Below, piece after piece: positions 15,932-25,221 of a stretch of DNA of 64,000 nt. Position numbers and translations under genes: made by a program. The notes under the pieces are model-generated. The model did no database searches. It had not been told where the DNA came from and saw nothing but the letters and a program-made list of their open reading frames with translations. Origin of the DNA: an uncultured Bryobacterales bacterium (GTDB lineage: Bacteria; Acidobacteriota; Terriglobia; Bryobacterales; Bryobacteraceae); NCBI GenBank assembly GCA_937959285.1, contig CALGAR010000064.1:65569-129568 (forward strand). Direction: 5' to 3'. Numbering within the stretch: the stretch's first letter is position 1; every line of letters begins with the position of its first letter.

Positions 15932-17638
15932 TCAGCCTGCAGATTTGGTGGTGGCGGCAGCGACGCGGGACGTAATCGCGCCCTCCGATGCGGAGGAAAC
16001 CAGCGCGACATACTTCGCAAAGACGCCGGTTTGATACCGCGGCGGCCGGGGCGTCCAGGACGCAAGGCGGCTGGCGATCTCCTGCTCGGTGAGCCCCACT
16101 TCGATCTTGCGGTTTGCGATATCGATGGTAATCGGATCGCCTTCCCGCACCGCCGCAATCGGTCCGCCGACAGCGGCTTCCGGCGCGACGTGGCCCACCA
16201 TAAAGCCTCGGGTCGCGCCGCTGAACCGGCCATCGGTCAGCAACGCAACGCTTTCTCCGAGGCCCGCTCCCACAATGGCGCCCGTCACACCAAGCATTTC
16301 TCGCATGCCGGGACCGCCACGCGGCCCTTCGTACCGGATTACCACGACGTCGCCCGCTTTGATCTTCCCAGCGGTAACCGCGGCCATTGCCTCTTCTTCG
16401 CAATCGAACACTCGCGCCGGACCCTGATGGATCTTTCGCTCGATGCCGGTCACTTTGATGACACAGCCCTCGGGAGCCAGATTTCCCTTCAGGATGACCA
16501 GTCCGCCGGTCGGCTTGATCGGATTCGAGAGCGGCCGAATCACCTCCTGCCCCGGCGTCTCGACCGCACCGGCAGCCTCCTCGCCGAGTGTCCGGCCAGT
16601 GATCGTGAGAGCGGAAGGATCTACGTACTTGCCGTCGACAAGGCGCTTGGCGATTACCGGAATGCCGCCCGCCTTATCTACGTCGACAGCCACATATTTT
16701 CCTGCCGGCTTTAAGTCAACGAGCAGCGGCGTCCGCTCGCTGACCCGCTGGAAGTCCTCAATATCGAGATCAACCCCGGCCTCGCGCGCCATCGCGAGCA
16801 GGTGGAGAACCGCGTTCGTCGAGCCGCCCGTCGCAGCGACCGAAGCAATCGCGTTTTCAAAGGCTGTCCGCGTGACAATATCACGAGGCTTCCGGTTTGC
16901 CCGCACGGCTTCAACGATGATCTGGCCGCAGCGGCGCGCCACGTCGTCCTTCCGGGGATCTACCTGAGGAACGGAGGCGGTTGCCATCGGCGCAAGACCA
17001 ATGATCTCCATCACCGTGGCCATGGTGTTGGCTGTGAACTGGCCGCCGCACGCGCCGGCGCCGGGGCAGGCGGCATTTTCGATCGCCAGCAGCTCCGCGT
17101 CATCGATTTTACCGGACGCATGCGCCCCTACAGCCTCGAAAACGTCCTGAACAGTGAGGTCGCGCCCCTTGTAATGGCCCGGCAGGATCGAACCGCCGTA
17201 GAGGACGAGCCCGGGAATATTCAGACGAAGCAGCGCCATGGCGGCCCCGGGAATCGTCTTGTCGCAGGCAACGAGCGCGATGATGCCGTCGAACATGTGT
17301 CCGCGCCCGACCAGCTCAATCGAATCGGCAATCATGTCACGGCTGACGAGGGAGGCCTTCATCCCTTCGGTGCCCATGGTGACGCCGTCGCTGATCGCGA
17401 TGGTGTTGAACTCCATGGGCGTGCCGCCAGCCGCCCGGATGCCCTCCTTCACCTTGCCGGCAAGCTCGCGCAGGTTGTAGTTGCACGGCATTGTTTCGAT
17501 CCAGGTGTTGGCGATTCCGATAATCGGCTTGCGCAGATCCTCATCGGTGAAGCCGATGGCTTTCAGCATCGCCCGCGCAGGGGCCCGATCGCGCCCCTGG
17601 GTAATCGTATGACTTGGAAGTTTCATCGAAAGGTCCAT
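15932..17638 (-). CDS. ilvD: Dihydroxy-acid dehydratase
   Basis: A 568-residue Fe-S enzyme that dehydrates dihydroxy acids in valine, leucine and isoleucine synthesis. Cluster cysteines are seen in ACDKTIPGAAMA and in ACPGAGACGGQFTANTMA; the C-terminal GDVVVIRYEGPRGGPGMREM is a family signature. Length is standard. A homologue could act on sugar acids (EDD-type), but length and motifs favour IlvD. It is a single gene without other branched-chain genes nearby. Confidence 0.92.
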   Translation of the reverse strand: MDLSMKLPSHTITQGRDRAPARAMLKAIGFTDEDLRKPIIGIANTWIETMPCNYNLRELAGKVKEGIRAAGGTPMEFNTIAISDGVTMGTEGMKASLVSRDMIADSIELVGRGHMFDGIIALVACDKTIPGAAMALLRLNIPGLVLYGGSILPGHYKGRDLTVQDVFEAVGAHASGKIDDAELLAIENAACPGAGACGGQFTANTMATVMEIIGLAPMATASVPQVDPRKDDVARRCGQIIVEAVRANRKPRDIVTRTAFENAIASVAATGGSTNAVLHLLAMAREAGVDLDIEDFQRVSERTPLLVDLKPAGKYVAVDVDKAGGIPVIAKRLVDGKYVDPSALTITGRTLGEEAAGAVETPGQEVIRPLSNPIKPTGGLVILKGNLAPEGCVIKVTGIERKIHQGPARVFDCEEEAMAAVTAGKIKAGDVVVIRYEGPRGGPGMREMLGVTGAIVGAGLGESVALLTDGRFSGATRGFMVGHVAPEAAVGGPIAAVREGDPITIDIANRKIEVGLTEQEIASRLASWTPRPPRYQTGVFAKYVALVSSASEGAITSRVAAATTKSAG

Positions 17639-17697
17639 GATATCGCTTTGCGCGGCCGCAGCGGGCTCGCGGAGCTCGTGCCGGCGCGCGAGACACC

Positions 17698-19029
17698 CTA
17701 GCCGAGCTTATAAGGCGCGCGGTACTGATAATGGAGCCACTGATTCGCTGCGGCGTTGTTTGTAAATCTCTCTGCTTTGGCGTCCCACTCCAAATAGCTC
17801 TTAGTGCGCAGGGAAATGTTGGCGATCTGGGTCGCCACGGTCGACAGATGCCCTGTCAGCACGTCGCAGTTGCACTTCGCGCGGCTCTTGACGCAGTCAA
17901 GGAAATTCCGGGCGTGGAACGCGGTGTCGTTGCTGCCCTTTCCTGATACTGGCTGCATGGCGGGCTTTCTCGACGCGCCCCAGGCCCGTTCCACGTTCCG
18001 GTCCACTGGTGTGCGGGCGGGAACGGCGATCTCCGCATGCCGCTCCGGCACGACTTCCCAACGTCCGCTGTGAATATACAGCGTGCCCTTCGTACCGCGG
18101 ATCTCCATCTCAGCGCCCTGAATATTTCCCGGGGCCGCATTTGCGTTGTACTGCGAGAAGACCATCAAGGCCCCGTCATAGTCCCACAGCACCTCAAGCG
18201 TGTCAGGAATCTCGCGGTCGTCCCGGATCACATACTTTCCGCCCATCGCGGTGACGGAGCGCGGTGAATCCTTACCCATACACCAGCGCAGCATGTCCAC
18301 GTAGTGCACGCCGAAGTTCGTCACCTGGCCTCCGGAATAGTTGTAGAACCAGCGGAAGGTGTAGTAGGTCCGGCTTGGCTTGTAGGGCACCTTCGGCGCC
18401 GGGCCCAGCCACTGCTCCCACTCTTCCTCGCTTGGGGGAGCCGTTTCCTTCGACGTCCCGATTCCGAGCGGCCACTCGTTGGTCAAATGCCAGCCTTTGG
18501 CGACGGTCACCTCCCCGATGCCGCCCTCGCGCACGAACTGAGCGGCTTCCTGGAGATACTTTGCCGACCGCCGGTGAATGCCCACCTGCACGACCCGCTT
18601 CGTTCGTTCGGCCGTTTCCACCATCTTGCGGCCCTCGTACACGGTGAGCGCCAGGGGCTTCTCGACATACACGTCCTTGCCGGCATTGCAGGCATCGATG
18701 AACTGGATCGCATGCCAGTGGTCCGGAGTCGCGATCACCACCGCATCGACGTCCTTGTCGTCGAGCAGTCTCCGATAATCCTTGTACTTCTTCGGATTGC
18801 TGCGGGACTTCTGGACTGCGAGATCCATGTACGATTCCCGCAAGTCGCAAACCGCTACCGTCTGCTGATCTCCGTGCTCGAGGAAGGCTTCATGGACCTG
18901 GTCTCCCCGATTTCCGACTCCGATGTATCCCATTCGTACACGGTCATTCGCACCGAGTATGCGGGAATAACTCAACGCAGTCGCAAGCCCGGCTGCACGT
19001 GTGAAATCTCTTCGGCTAAACTCGCTCAT
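17698..19029 (-). CDS. Tat-exported Gfo/Idh/MocA family oxidoreductase
   Basis: A 443-residue NAD(P)-dependent oxidoreductase with a twin-arginine start (MSEFSRRDFTRAAGLA) and the dinucleotide-binding GYIGVGNRGDQ near residue 33, followed by the family motif EKPLAL. Members act on sugars, inositols or glycosides; those with Tat signals are abundant in Acidobacteriota and Planctomycetota. It is divergent from a glycerophosphodiesterase gene. Substrate cannot be deduced. The second such gene in this window is at 52,590. Confidence 0.85.
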   Translation of the reverse strand: MSEFSRRDFTRAAGLATALSYSRILGANDRVRMGYIGVGNRGDQVHEAFLEHGDQQTVAVCDLRESYMDLAVQKSRSNPKKYKDYRRLLDDKDVDAVVIATPDHWHAIQFIDACNAGKDVYVEKPLALTVYEGRKMVETAERTKRVVQVGIHRRSAKYLQEAAQFVREGGIGEVTVAKGWHLTNEWPLGIGTSKETAPPSEEEWEQWLGPAPKVPYKPSRTYYTFRWFYNYSGGQVTNFGVHYVDMLRWCMGKDSPRSVTAMGGKYVIRDDREIPDTLEVLWDYDGALMVFSQYNANAAPGNIQGAEMEIRGTKGTLYIHSGRWEVVPERHAEIAVPARTPVDRNVERAWGASRKPAMQPVSGKGSNDTAFHARNFLDCVKSRAKCNCDVLTGHLSTVATQIANISLRTKSYLEWDAKAERFTNNAAANQWLHYQYRAPYKLG

Positions 19030-19081
19030 GGGGTGGCGGCTCCCTCAGCAGAATGAAACTTCTCTACTATATCCTGTCAAA

Positions 19082-19924
19082 GTGAGCTCGCGAGTTGTCA
19101 GCGTCTTCGTCCTGCTTGCCATGGCCCTACCAGCAGCACAGCCGATTCTTGTACACGGTCACCGCGGCGCCCGCGCCGTGCTCCCTGAAAATACGTTGCC
19201 CGCCTTCGAATATGCGATTGAAATCGGTGCGGATGTTCTGGAGCTCGACCTCGCGGTGACAAAGGATAACGTCCTTGTCGTCTCTCATGACCCCACGCTC
19301 AATCCGAAGTTCTGCCAGGGACCGGGCGGATCGAACGTAATCCGCGAACTGACACTCGAGGAGCTGCGCCGCTGGGACTGCGGGGCGCGAGCGAACCCGG
19401 ACTTTCCAAAGCAAAAAGCCGTCCCCGGCACTCCCGTTCCAACCCTCGACGAGGTGTTGGCTCTGGCCAAGCGAGGGACATTCCAATTCAACATTGAAAC
19501 GAAGATCTTCAAGGACAAGCCCTGGTATACGCCGCCTCCCGAGGAGTTTGCAAAGCTTTTGGTGGACGCGATCCGTCGCCACAAGCTGGAATCGCGGACC
19601 ATCGTCCAATCCTTCGACTACCGCACGCTTCACGCCGTGAAGAAACTGGCCCCGGAGATCCGCCGTTCCGCTCTCTATGCCGTCGGGTTCAAGAGCTTCC
19701 CAGCCATCGCGCAGGAAGGCGAAGCCACAATCGTTTCACCTCACCATCGTCTGGTGACCGCGAATCGCGTGAAAGCAGCTCACAGCGCCGGTTTGCAGGT
19801 AGTCCCCTGGACGGCCAATGATCCCTCGGACTGGGAGAGGCTCATTGCCGCGGGAGTCGACGGAATCATCACCGATGACCCCGCAGCCTTGATCCAGTAC
19901 CTCAAATCGAGGAATCTTCGCTGA
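19082..19924 (+). CDS. Exported glycerophosphodiester phosphodiesterase
   Basis: A 280-residue GDPD enzyme that hydrolyses glycerophosphodiesters to glycerol-3-phosphate and an alcohol. The catalytic motif HRGARAVLPENT is followed by the metal ligands in LELDLAVTKDN and by SHDPTL. I placed the start at GTG 19082 because it gives a hydrophobic signal (VVSVFVLLAMALPAAQ); the frame is open further upstream, but that part overlaps the divergent gene. It is probably periplasmic and may recycle phospholipid head groups. Confidence 0.85.
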   Translation: MSSRVVSVFVLLAMALPAAQPILVHGHRGARAVLPENTLPAFEYAIEIGADVLELDLAVTKDNVLVVSHDPTLNPKFCQGPGGSNVIRELTLEELRRWDCGARANPDFPKQKAVPGTPVPTLDEVLALAKRGTFQFNIETKIFKDKPWYTPPPEEFAKLLVDAIRRHKLESRTIVQSFDYRTLHAVKKLAPEIRRSALYAVGFKSFPAIAQEGEATIVSPHHRLVTANRVKAAHSAGLQVVPWTANDPSDWERLIAAGVDGIITDDPAALIQYLKSRNLR

Positions 19925-19944
19925 CCGTCGCCCGAGCAGGCGCG

Positions 19945-20745
19945 TTACCGAAGGACCCATTGGTCGCGCGAAAAATCGGCGATTCCTTCATCCCACGGAC
20001 CGAACTTGGTAGCCATCTGACCGCCGTCGACCACGAGCGTCGTGCCCGTGATGAAGGAGGCAGCGTCGGAAGACAGAAACGCGACAGCGTTGCCGACTTC
20101 GGCAGGTTCCCCGCCCCGGCCCAAGGGGATGTGCCGAAAGTAATCCTTCAGTAGCTCGGGATTCGAGAAGTGTGACTGGGTCAGGCGGGTACGGATCAAT
20201 CCCGGACAAACAGCGTTGATTCGAACCTGATACGGGCCCAGTTCGTTGGCGGCCGTGTGCACCAAACCGAGGAGTCCAGCCTTGCTGGCGTTGTATGCCG
20301 TCAGATCGCCCTCGCCGTCGAAGGAATTCGTGGAGGCTGTCACGACGATGGACCCGCGCCTCTGTTTGGTCATCACCGCCGCTGCCTCTCTGACCGTAAG
20401 GAACGCGCCGGTCAGGTTCACCTTCAGCGTCCGCTCCCAGGCCTCATCCGTTGTAGATAGAAGCTTCGCCGGCATCACGGTCCCAGCGTTGGCCACAACG
20501 ACGTCCAGACTGCCGCCACTGGCGATCACTTGCTGGAAGCCCGAGCGCAAGGATTCGGGGTCGGTGACGTCGACGGCGAGACCTCGGCCGCCCAGTGTTC
20601 GCGCGATTTTTTCCGGCTCCTCCGCCGGGAGATCAAAGATCCAGACGCACGCTCCGCTGTCCGCAAGAGCCTGTGCGCAAGCCAGCCCGATGCCGTTGGC
20701 TCCTCCCGTAACGACTGCCTGCTTCCCTGTGAAATCGATTTTCAT
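19945..20745 (-). CDS. SDR family NAD(P)-dependent oxidoreductase
   Basis: A 266-residue classical short-chain dehydrogenase. The cofactor motif TGGANGIG is near residue 14, NAG in VVANAGTV, and the catalytic Ser and YNASK (Tyr-x-x-x-Lys) lie near residues 140-155. The C-terminus GTTLVVDGGQM is typical. It converges with the glycerophosphodiesterase gene with 20 bases between them. Substrate unknown. Confidence 0.86.
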   Translation of the reverse strand: MKIDFTGKQAVVTGGANGIGLACAQALADSGACVWIFDLPAEEPEKIARTLGGRGLAVDVTDPESLRSGFQQVIASGGSLDVVVANAGTVMPAKLLSTTDEAWERTLKVNLTGAFLTVREAAAVMTKQRRGSIVVTASTNSFDGEGDLTAYNASKAGLLGLVHTAANELGPYQVRINAVCPGLIRTRLTQSHFSNPELLKDYFRHIPLGRGGEPAEVGNAVAFLSSDAASFITGTTLVVDGGQMATKFGPWDEGIADFSRDQWVLR

Positions 20746-20922
20746 GAGTTCCCTCGCTGCCGTCTAAAGATGATTTCTTAGAATGTATCGAAGACGGACA
20801 GGGATTTGCCGCAAGGACGCGAGACCGTATGGGATCGCAGCGAAACCACTGCCGATTTGGGCGTGGAACACATACAGGAATCAGCAGAGGTCCTGCCCGT
20901 GAATAACGAACTCGGATGAAGA

Positions 20923-20951
20923 CAGGCGTAGCCCGAAACGCGCCTGCTACG
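20923..20951 (+). other. Overlapping inverted repeats, possible pseudoknot
   Basis: CAGGCG (20923-20928) pairs with CGCCTG (20941-20946), and CGTAGC (20927-20932) pairs with GCTACG (20946-20951). The two helices interleave, so as RNA they would be either alternatives or an H-type pseudoknot. They end ten bases before the TTG start at 20962. The rest of 20746-20922 shows nothing I can assign. Confidence 0.3.
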
Positions 20952-20961
20952 TCATAACGTC

Positions 20962-21957
20962 TTGCGACTCTGTTTGTCATTTCTTCTATTTGCCGCCGGT
21001 TTGTACGCACAAGTACCGACAATCGGCGTTATTGATTTCTACGGAGTTCATCGCGTACCGAAGGACAAGCTGCAAAAAGCGCTTGGAGTCAAGGTCGGCG
21101 ACCCGCTCCCGCGCTCCAAGGGTGATGTCGAAGACGCCCTGGAGCAGGTCCCCGGCGTTGTTCGTGCCAGCCTAGAGGCGCAGTGCTGCGAGGAAGGCAA
21201 GGCGATCCTCTACGTCGGAATTGAAGAGCGCGGCGAACGGGCCTTCGAGTTTCACCCTGAGCCCGCAGAGGACGTGGTTCTCCCGGAGGACGTGCAGAAC
21301 GCATACAGGGAATTCCTCGACGCTTTGGCTCAATCCGAGGACGCCTCGGAGGACTTGCGGCAGGGGCATCCGATCGCGAATGACATCATCACGAGCGTGA
21401 AGCAACAGCGCTTCATCGGCCTTGCCGAGCTGCACCTCGCCACGCTGCGCGAAGTCCTTAAGAAAGCCGCCGACCCGGAACAGCGGGCGGCAGCAGCCAC
21501 AATCCTGGGGTACGCTCCCGTAAGGCTGAAACGCGCGGTCGTGCCGGACCTTCAATATGCCGTCCAGGATCCGGATCCCGGCGTCCGCCACAACGCGATG
21601 CGGGCGCTTACAGCGATCGCAGTGCTCGGTCAGCAGGACCGCAAGCTTGGCATCCGCGTGTCTCCCACCTGGTTTATCGAGCTACTGAACTCGCTTTACT
21701 GGCGCGATCGATACCAGGCTTCGCTCTCCCTCTCCATCCTTACTGACTCTCGCGACGAGGAGATGCTTGAGCAGATCCGGACCCGCGCGCTCCGCTCGCT
21801 GATCGACATGGCAGGCTGGCAGAATTACAAGCACGCACTCCCTGCGTATATGGTCCTAGGACGCGTAGCTGGATTCGACGAGAAGCAGATCCTCGAGCAC
21901 TGGGCAAAGGGCGAGAGGGAGGTTGTGATCGAGCGGGCCAAAACGATGGCGCGCTAG
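20962..21957 (+). CDS. Secreted protein with POTRA-like domain and HEAT-like repeats
   Basis: A 331-residue protein starting with a signal peptide (MRLCLSFLLFAAGLYAQ). Residues about 25-95 resemble a POTRA-type fold (IDFYGVHRVPKDKLQKALGV, then a final strand ILYVGIEER). From about 150 onward, helical pairs with HEAT-like spacing are seen (ADPEQRAAAATILGYA; QDPDPGVRHNAMRALTAIA). The start is TTG. It overlaps the converging gene by four bases at its stop. Probably a periplasmic protein-protein interaction scaffold; no closer function can be given. Confidence 0.6.
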   Translation: MRLCLSFLLFAAGLYAQVPTIGVIDFYGVHRVPKDKLQKALGVKVGDPLPRSKGDVEDALEQVPGVVRASLEAQCCEEGKAILYVGIEERGERAFEFHPEPAEDVVLPEDVQNAYREFLDALAQSEDASEDLRQGHPIANDIITSVKQQRFIGLAELHLATLREVLKKAADPEQRAAAATILGYAPVRLKRAVVPDLQYAVQDPDPGVRHNAMRALTAIAVLGQQDRKLGIRVSPTWFIELLNSLYWRDRYQASLSLSILTDSRDEEMLEQIRTRALRSLIDMAGWQNYKHALPAYMVLGRVAGFDEKQILEHWAKGEREVVIERAKTMAR

Positions 21958-22874
21958 CGCGCCCGGCCGCCCGCGATCTCTACCTTTGCCACCAGATCTT
22001 CGTACGGCATCTTGCCGGGATGATAGAGCGTCACGATGCCGTTCGTGTTGACAAGCACGAGGGTCGGTGTGGTGCTTGCGCCGAAGTTTTTGAAGTTCTC
22101 CTCGCTGACCGGGACCGCCATGTCGCCGAGCGAGGCATAGTGCTGGCGGCGAATTTCGTCGATGTACTTCAGTTCGACATCGGGAGGCGCCTCTTCTCCC
22201 CGGGCGACATATCCATACCGCTGCGTCGGGCCGACGATCACCAGATTCGGAAACTTGGCCTTGAGACGGGCGAGGATCGGAGCCTGGTACTTGCAGTCCC
22301 CGCACCAGTGGGCCCAGAAAAAGAGCAGGACGGGTTTACCCTTGAGCGACGAAAGCGAAACCGGTTTTGTGCCGAGATACTCCTTCATCTCCAGGTCCGG
22401 GACGGGCTTCCCCTCCAGAGAAAGGAGATTGATGTTCTTCTGAATCCGGGTCTGGATGGACGTGCCGCGGTACCGTTCGAGCTCGCGCCGCAAATACTGC
22501 ACCGCCTCGGCCCGCTCCCCGCGAGCGCTCATCACCTGCGCCCGCACTTCGATCGCCGCTCCCAGAGCAATCGGAAGCCGCTTTTCCGCATCCAGAGGGC
22601 GCGATTTCAACTGCTGCTGGACCAGCGAGTATGTCTTAGCCGCGTGCTTTTCCGCCTCGTCAAGCTTGCGGGCCGCCAGCGCGCCCCGTCCCATCCAGGA
22701 CAAGGCTTCGAGCATCTCCGGCGTAACGCCTCGCTTGGCGCGATACTCGTCGATGTAGGCTTGGGCAGTCTGGAAGTCCCCGTTAGCGATGGCCAGCCGA
22801 ACTTCCGGGACAAGCTCGGCGCACAAGACCGTGGGTAGCAGGAGGAGCACCCAGGCCGATCGTTGCAACCGCAT
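21954..22874 (-). CDS. Exported TlpA-like thioredoxin-fold protein with helical N-domain
   Basis: A 306-residue exported protein (signal MRLQRSAWVLLLLPTVLCA). Residues about 25-150 are TPR-like helices; the C-terminal domain is a TlpA/peroxiredoxin-like thioredoxin fold with active site WCGDC in FFWAHWCGDCKYQAP and a STTPTLVLV cis-Pro loop. It likely reduces or senses disulfides in the periplasm. I took the ATG at 22874, not the upstream TTG. The conserved WCGDC rather than WCxPC changes the expected redox potential. Confidence 0.8.
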   Translation of the reverse strand: MRLQRSAWVLLLLPTVLCAELVPEVRLAIANGDFQTAQAYIDEYRAKRGVTPEMLEALSWMGRGALAARKLDEAEKHAAKTYSLVQQQLKSRPLDAEKRLPIALGAAIEVRAQVMSARGERAEAVQYLRRELERYRGTSIQTRIQKNINLLSLEGKPVPDLEMKEYLGTKPVSLSSLKGKPVLLFFWAHWCGDCKYQAPILARLKAKFPNLVIVGPTQRYGYVARGEEAPPDVELKYIDEIRRQHYASLGDMAVPVSEENFKNFGASTTPTLVLVNTNGIVTLYHPGKMPYEDLVAKVEIAGGRAR

Positions 22875-22885
22875 TTTTCTCAATC

Positions 22886-23060
22886 TCAGGATATCAGCAG
22901 GCCGCCATCGTCAACGATCACCTGTCCCCTGACGTACGAACGTAGCCGCTCGCTGGTAGGAGAGCGATCCAGGCGATCACCTTCAGGTGGCCGAGGTGCG
23001 CTGGACCGGCTGGCGGCCGAAGTAGCCGTCCCGGCGTTCCTCGTCCCTCGCAAAGTACTC
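22886..23060 (-). pseudogene. Degenerate C-terminal remnant of an SDR oxidoreductase
   Basis: On the minus strand the last codons read RSYVRGQVIVDDGGLLIS then stop, which closely matches the C-terminus of SDR enzymes (typically GQVIVVDGG). Just upstream, in another frame, the sequence reads KVIAWIALL, as expected for the preceding helix, and further upstream in a third frame GEYFARDEERRDGY. At least two frameshifts therefore separate pieces of one ancestral gene; no start or cofactor motif survives. Confidence 0.5.
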
Positions 23061-23073
23061 GCCAGAGGCAAGG

Positions 23074-24117
23074 TCAGGAGGCTAGAAGCTTTCGCGTATA
23101 AGCGATCGAAGCTTCCAGATCTTCCCGTTCCCGCTGGGCTACCAGCTCCTTCGGCACCTTCGGATCTTCAGGCGGAGCAGTTCCCTTCTCCGCGTACGCG
23201 AGAAATCGGGAAAATTCCCAAGCCGGCGTCTTGCGGTAGGCGTCCCAGAAGGCCGGATCTCGCCAGGAGAAGATGCGCGGACCGGTAACGATAATTTCCA
23301 TGGAAAGGGCGCGCCCGGGACACAACTGCCGGTACTTCCGCACCCAGTCGGCTATATTGACGTTTCCTTCTCCCATCCGCGTCCACTTCACCGCGGTGCC
23401 CTGCTCCGTATTCCAGAGCAGGCTGTCACGGACATGGCTGGTGAGAACGTAAGGCGCCAGCACCTCGAGCGTCAGGTGCGGGTCCTCAATCGCCCAGACC
23501 GGATTCCCGGAGTCGATGCACGCCCCAACGAAATCCTTGCCGGCCTCCTCAATCAGCATCTTCAGTTCCCGCGCCTGCATGTCGCCGGCGTGATTCTCGA
23601 CCGCGATCTTAATCCCGGCATCCAGCGCGCGCGAACGCACCGCTCGAAGCGTCTTCACGCAGTTGGAAATGTGCTGGTCGAGAGAAACCTCGCCCAACCG
23701 GTCCGCCGACGTTCCGAGGAAGCACCGGACCAGCTTGGACCCGGCAATGCTCGCAGCCCGAATCACCCTTGCCAGCTGCTCTTCGGCGGTTCCCTGCGAG
23801 GGATCAAAGGCCTTCGAGGTCGGGCAGATCGACCGCATGCCGATTTCCAGCTCGATACCGTGCTGCTCCGCGCGTGCCCGCACCTTCCTCATGTGCTCGT
23901 CGTCGAGCGAACCCAGGAAGCGGATCTCGGAGAAATGGACGACCTGCGCCTTTTGTTTGGCGCAATAGTCAAGGAACTGGAACGCGTCCCAACCTTGTTG
24001 ACGCAGACTGAAAAGATCAATGCCAAACTTGACGGAAGCCGGGGGAGCGGACGCCCCACCCAGAGCGGCTGTTGCTGACGAGGCGAGGGAAGAAGCCAGG
24101 AACGTTCTCCGCTGCAT
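23074..24117 (-). CDS. Exported sugar phosphate isomerase/epimerase (AP endonuclease 2 family)
   Basis: A 347-residue TIM-barrel protein of the xylose-isomerase-like family. The ATG at 24117 opens a Tat-like signal (MQRRTFLASSLASSATAALG); the frame is open further but without sense. Metal-ligand-type positions appear in VVHFSEIRFLG, KIAVENHAGDM and GACIDSGNP. Such exported isomerases often accompany Gfo/Idh/MocA oxidoreductases in Acidobacteriota, and one lies at 17,698. Substrate unknown. Confidence 0.82.
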   Translation of the reverse strand: MQRRTFLASSLASSATAALGGASAPPASVKFGIDLFSLRQQGWDAFQFLDYCAKQKAQVVHFSEIRFLGSLDDEHMRKVRARAEQHGIELEIGMRSICPTSKAFDPSQGTAEEQLARVIRAASIAGSKLVRCFLGTSADRLGEVSLDQHISNCVKTLRAVRSRALDAGIKIAVENHAGDMQARELKMLIEEAGKDFVGACIDSGNPVWAIEDPHLTLEVLAPYVLTSHVRDSLLWNTEQGTAVKWTRMGEGNVNIADWVRKYRQLCPGRALSMEIIVTGPRIFSWRDPAFWDAYRKTPAWEFSRFLAYAEKGTAPPEDPKVPKELVAQREREDLEASIAYTRKLLAS

Positions 24118-24243
24118 GCCTTGTAGTTTACTCGCGAAAGCGGTCCGCGGGCCAGGAAATTCATGGCGCTCCCGGCATGGGAATTCGCCGGGCATCCGGG
24201 CTCGCGGACCCGTTGAACCTCTCGTCGAGAAACTCCCTGGCAG

Positions 24244-25146
24244 CTAGAGCGGGAGCGACTTCAGGTACTCGCGGAACGCGTTCCCCAGGTCGTAACGGCG
24301 TAGCGCAAACTCCACGGTCGCCTTGAGGAAGCCTAGCTTATCTCCGGCGTCGTAGCGGCAGCCGTCAAAGCGATATCCGTAGATCGGTCTGCTGCGAAGA
24401 AGGTGCTTCAACGCATCAGTGAGCTGAATCTCTCCGCCCGAGCCCGGATCGATCGATTCAATACTGTGAAAGATTTCGGGGGTCAGAATGTACCGGCCGA
24501 TAATCGCCAGATTCGATGGCGCCTCGGAGGCCTTCGGTTTCTCGACAAGGTTGCGGATTCGGAAGAGCCGGTCCTTGGCTCCATTGTGGGCCACGGGCTC
24601 GGCGTCCACGACCCCGTAAGCGGAGATGGCCTCGGTCGGCACCTCCATCAATGCGACGACCGATGCGCCGTAGAACTCGTAGACGTCCAGCAACTGCCGG
24701 AGACACGGAATTTCGGCGTCGATGACGTCATCGGAAAGTACTACGGAAAAAGCCTCATTGCCCACCAGTTCCTTGGCCCTCAGGACGGCGTGTCCGAGAC
24801 CGAGCGCTTCCTTCTGCCGCACATACGCGACATTGATCATGTCGGAAACGCTGCGGACAATGGCGAGCAGTTCCTTCTTGTTCCGGGATTCGAGCAGATG
24901 CTCCAGCTCGAAGCTCACGTCGAAGTGATCCTCGATCGCTGTCTTTCCCCTCCCGGTGACAATGATGATGTTCTGGATCCCGCTATGGATCGCCTCCTCC
25001 ACTCCATACTGGATCAGCGGCTTGTCCACCAGGGGCAGCATCTCCTTCGGCTGCGCCTTGGTTGCCGGCAGAAAGCGTGTACCCAGTCCTGCAGCGGGGA
25101 AGACGGCCTTACGCACCTTTTGTATCATCACAACCATTGTACGCAC
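24244..25146 (-). CDS. galU: UTP--glucose-1-phosphate uridylyltransferase
   Basis: A 300-residue nucleotidyltransferase that makes UDP-glucose. The signature VFPAAGLGTRFLPATKAQPKE (ligand-binding G-rich loop and Lys) is at residues about 14-34, with later VVLSDDVID and GEIQLTDAL. The start is uncertain: GTG 25146, ATG 25137 and ATG 25128 are all possible; GGGGA sits at a suitable distance from the GTG. It is divergent from a TPR gene 75 bases away. UDP-glucose feeds envelope sugars. Confidence 0.92.
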   Translation of the reverse strand: MRTMVVMIQKVRKAVFPAAGLGTRFLPATKAQPKEMLPLVDKPLIQYGVEEAIHSGIQNIIIVTGRGKTAIEDHFDVSFELEHLLESRNKKELLAIVRSVSDMINVAYVRQKEALGLGHAVLRAKELVGNEAFSVVLSDDVIDAEIPCLRQLLDVYEFYGASVVALMEVPTEAISAYGVVDAEPVAHNGAKDRLFRIRNLVEKPKASEAPSNLAIIGRYILTPEIFHSIESIDPGSGGEIQLTDALKHLLRSRPIYGYRFDGCRYDAGDKLGFLKATVEFALRRYDLGNAFREYLKSLPL

Positions 25147-25221
25147 TGATCCCCGCAGGGCTCTCGATGGAGACCGCCAAAAGCCTTGCCTGAATGGTCA
25201 AGTTCGGCTACAACTGTCTCC

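Noticed and set aside
16802..17701. 299-codon plus-strand ORF over ilvD
   Set aside because: Antisense shadow of ilvD.
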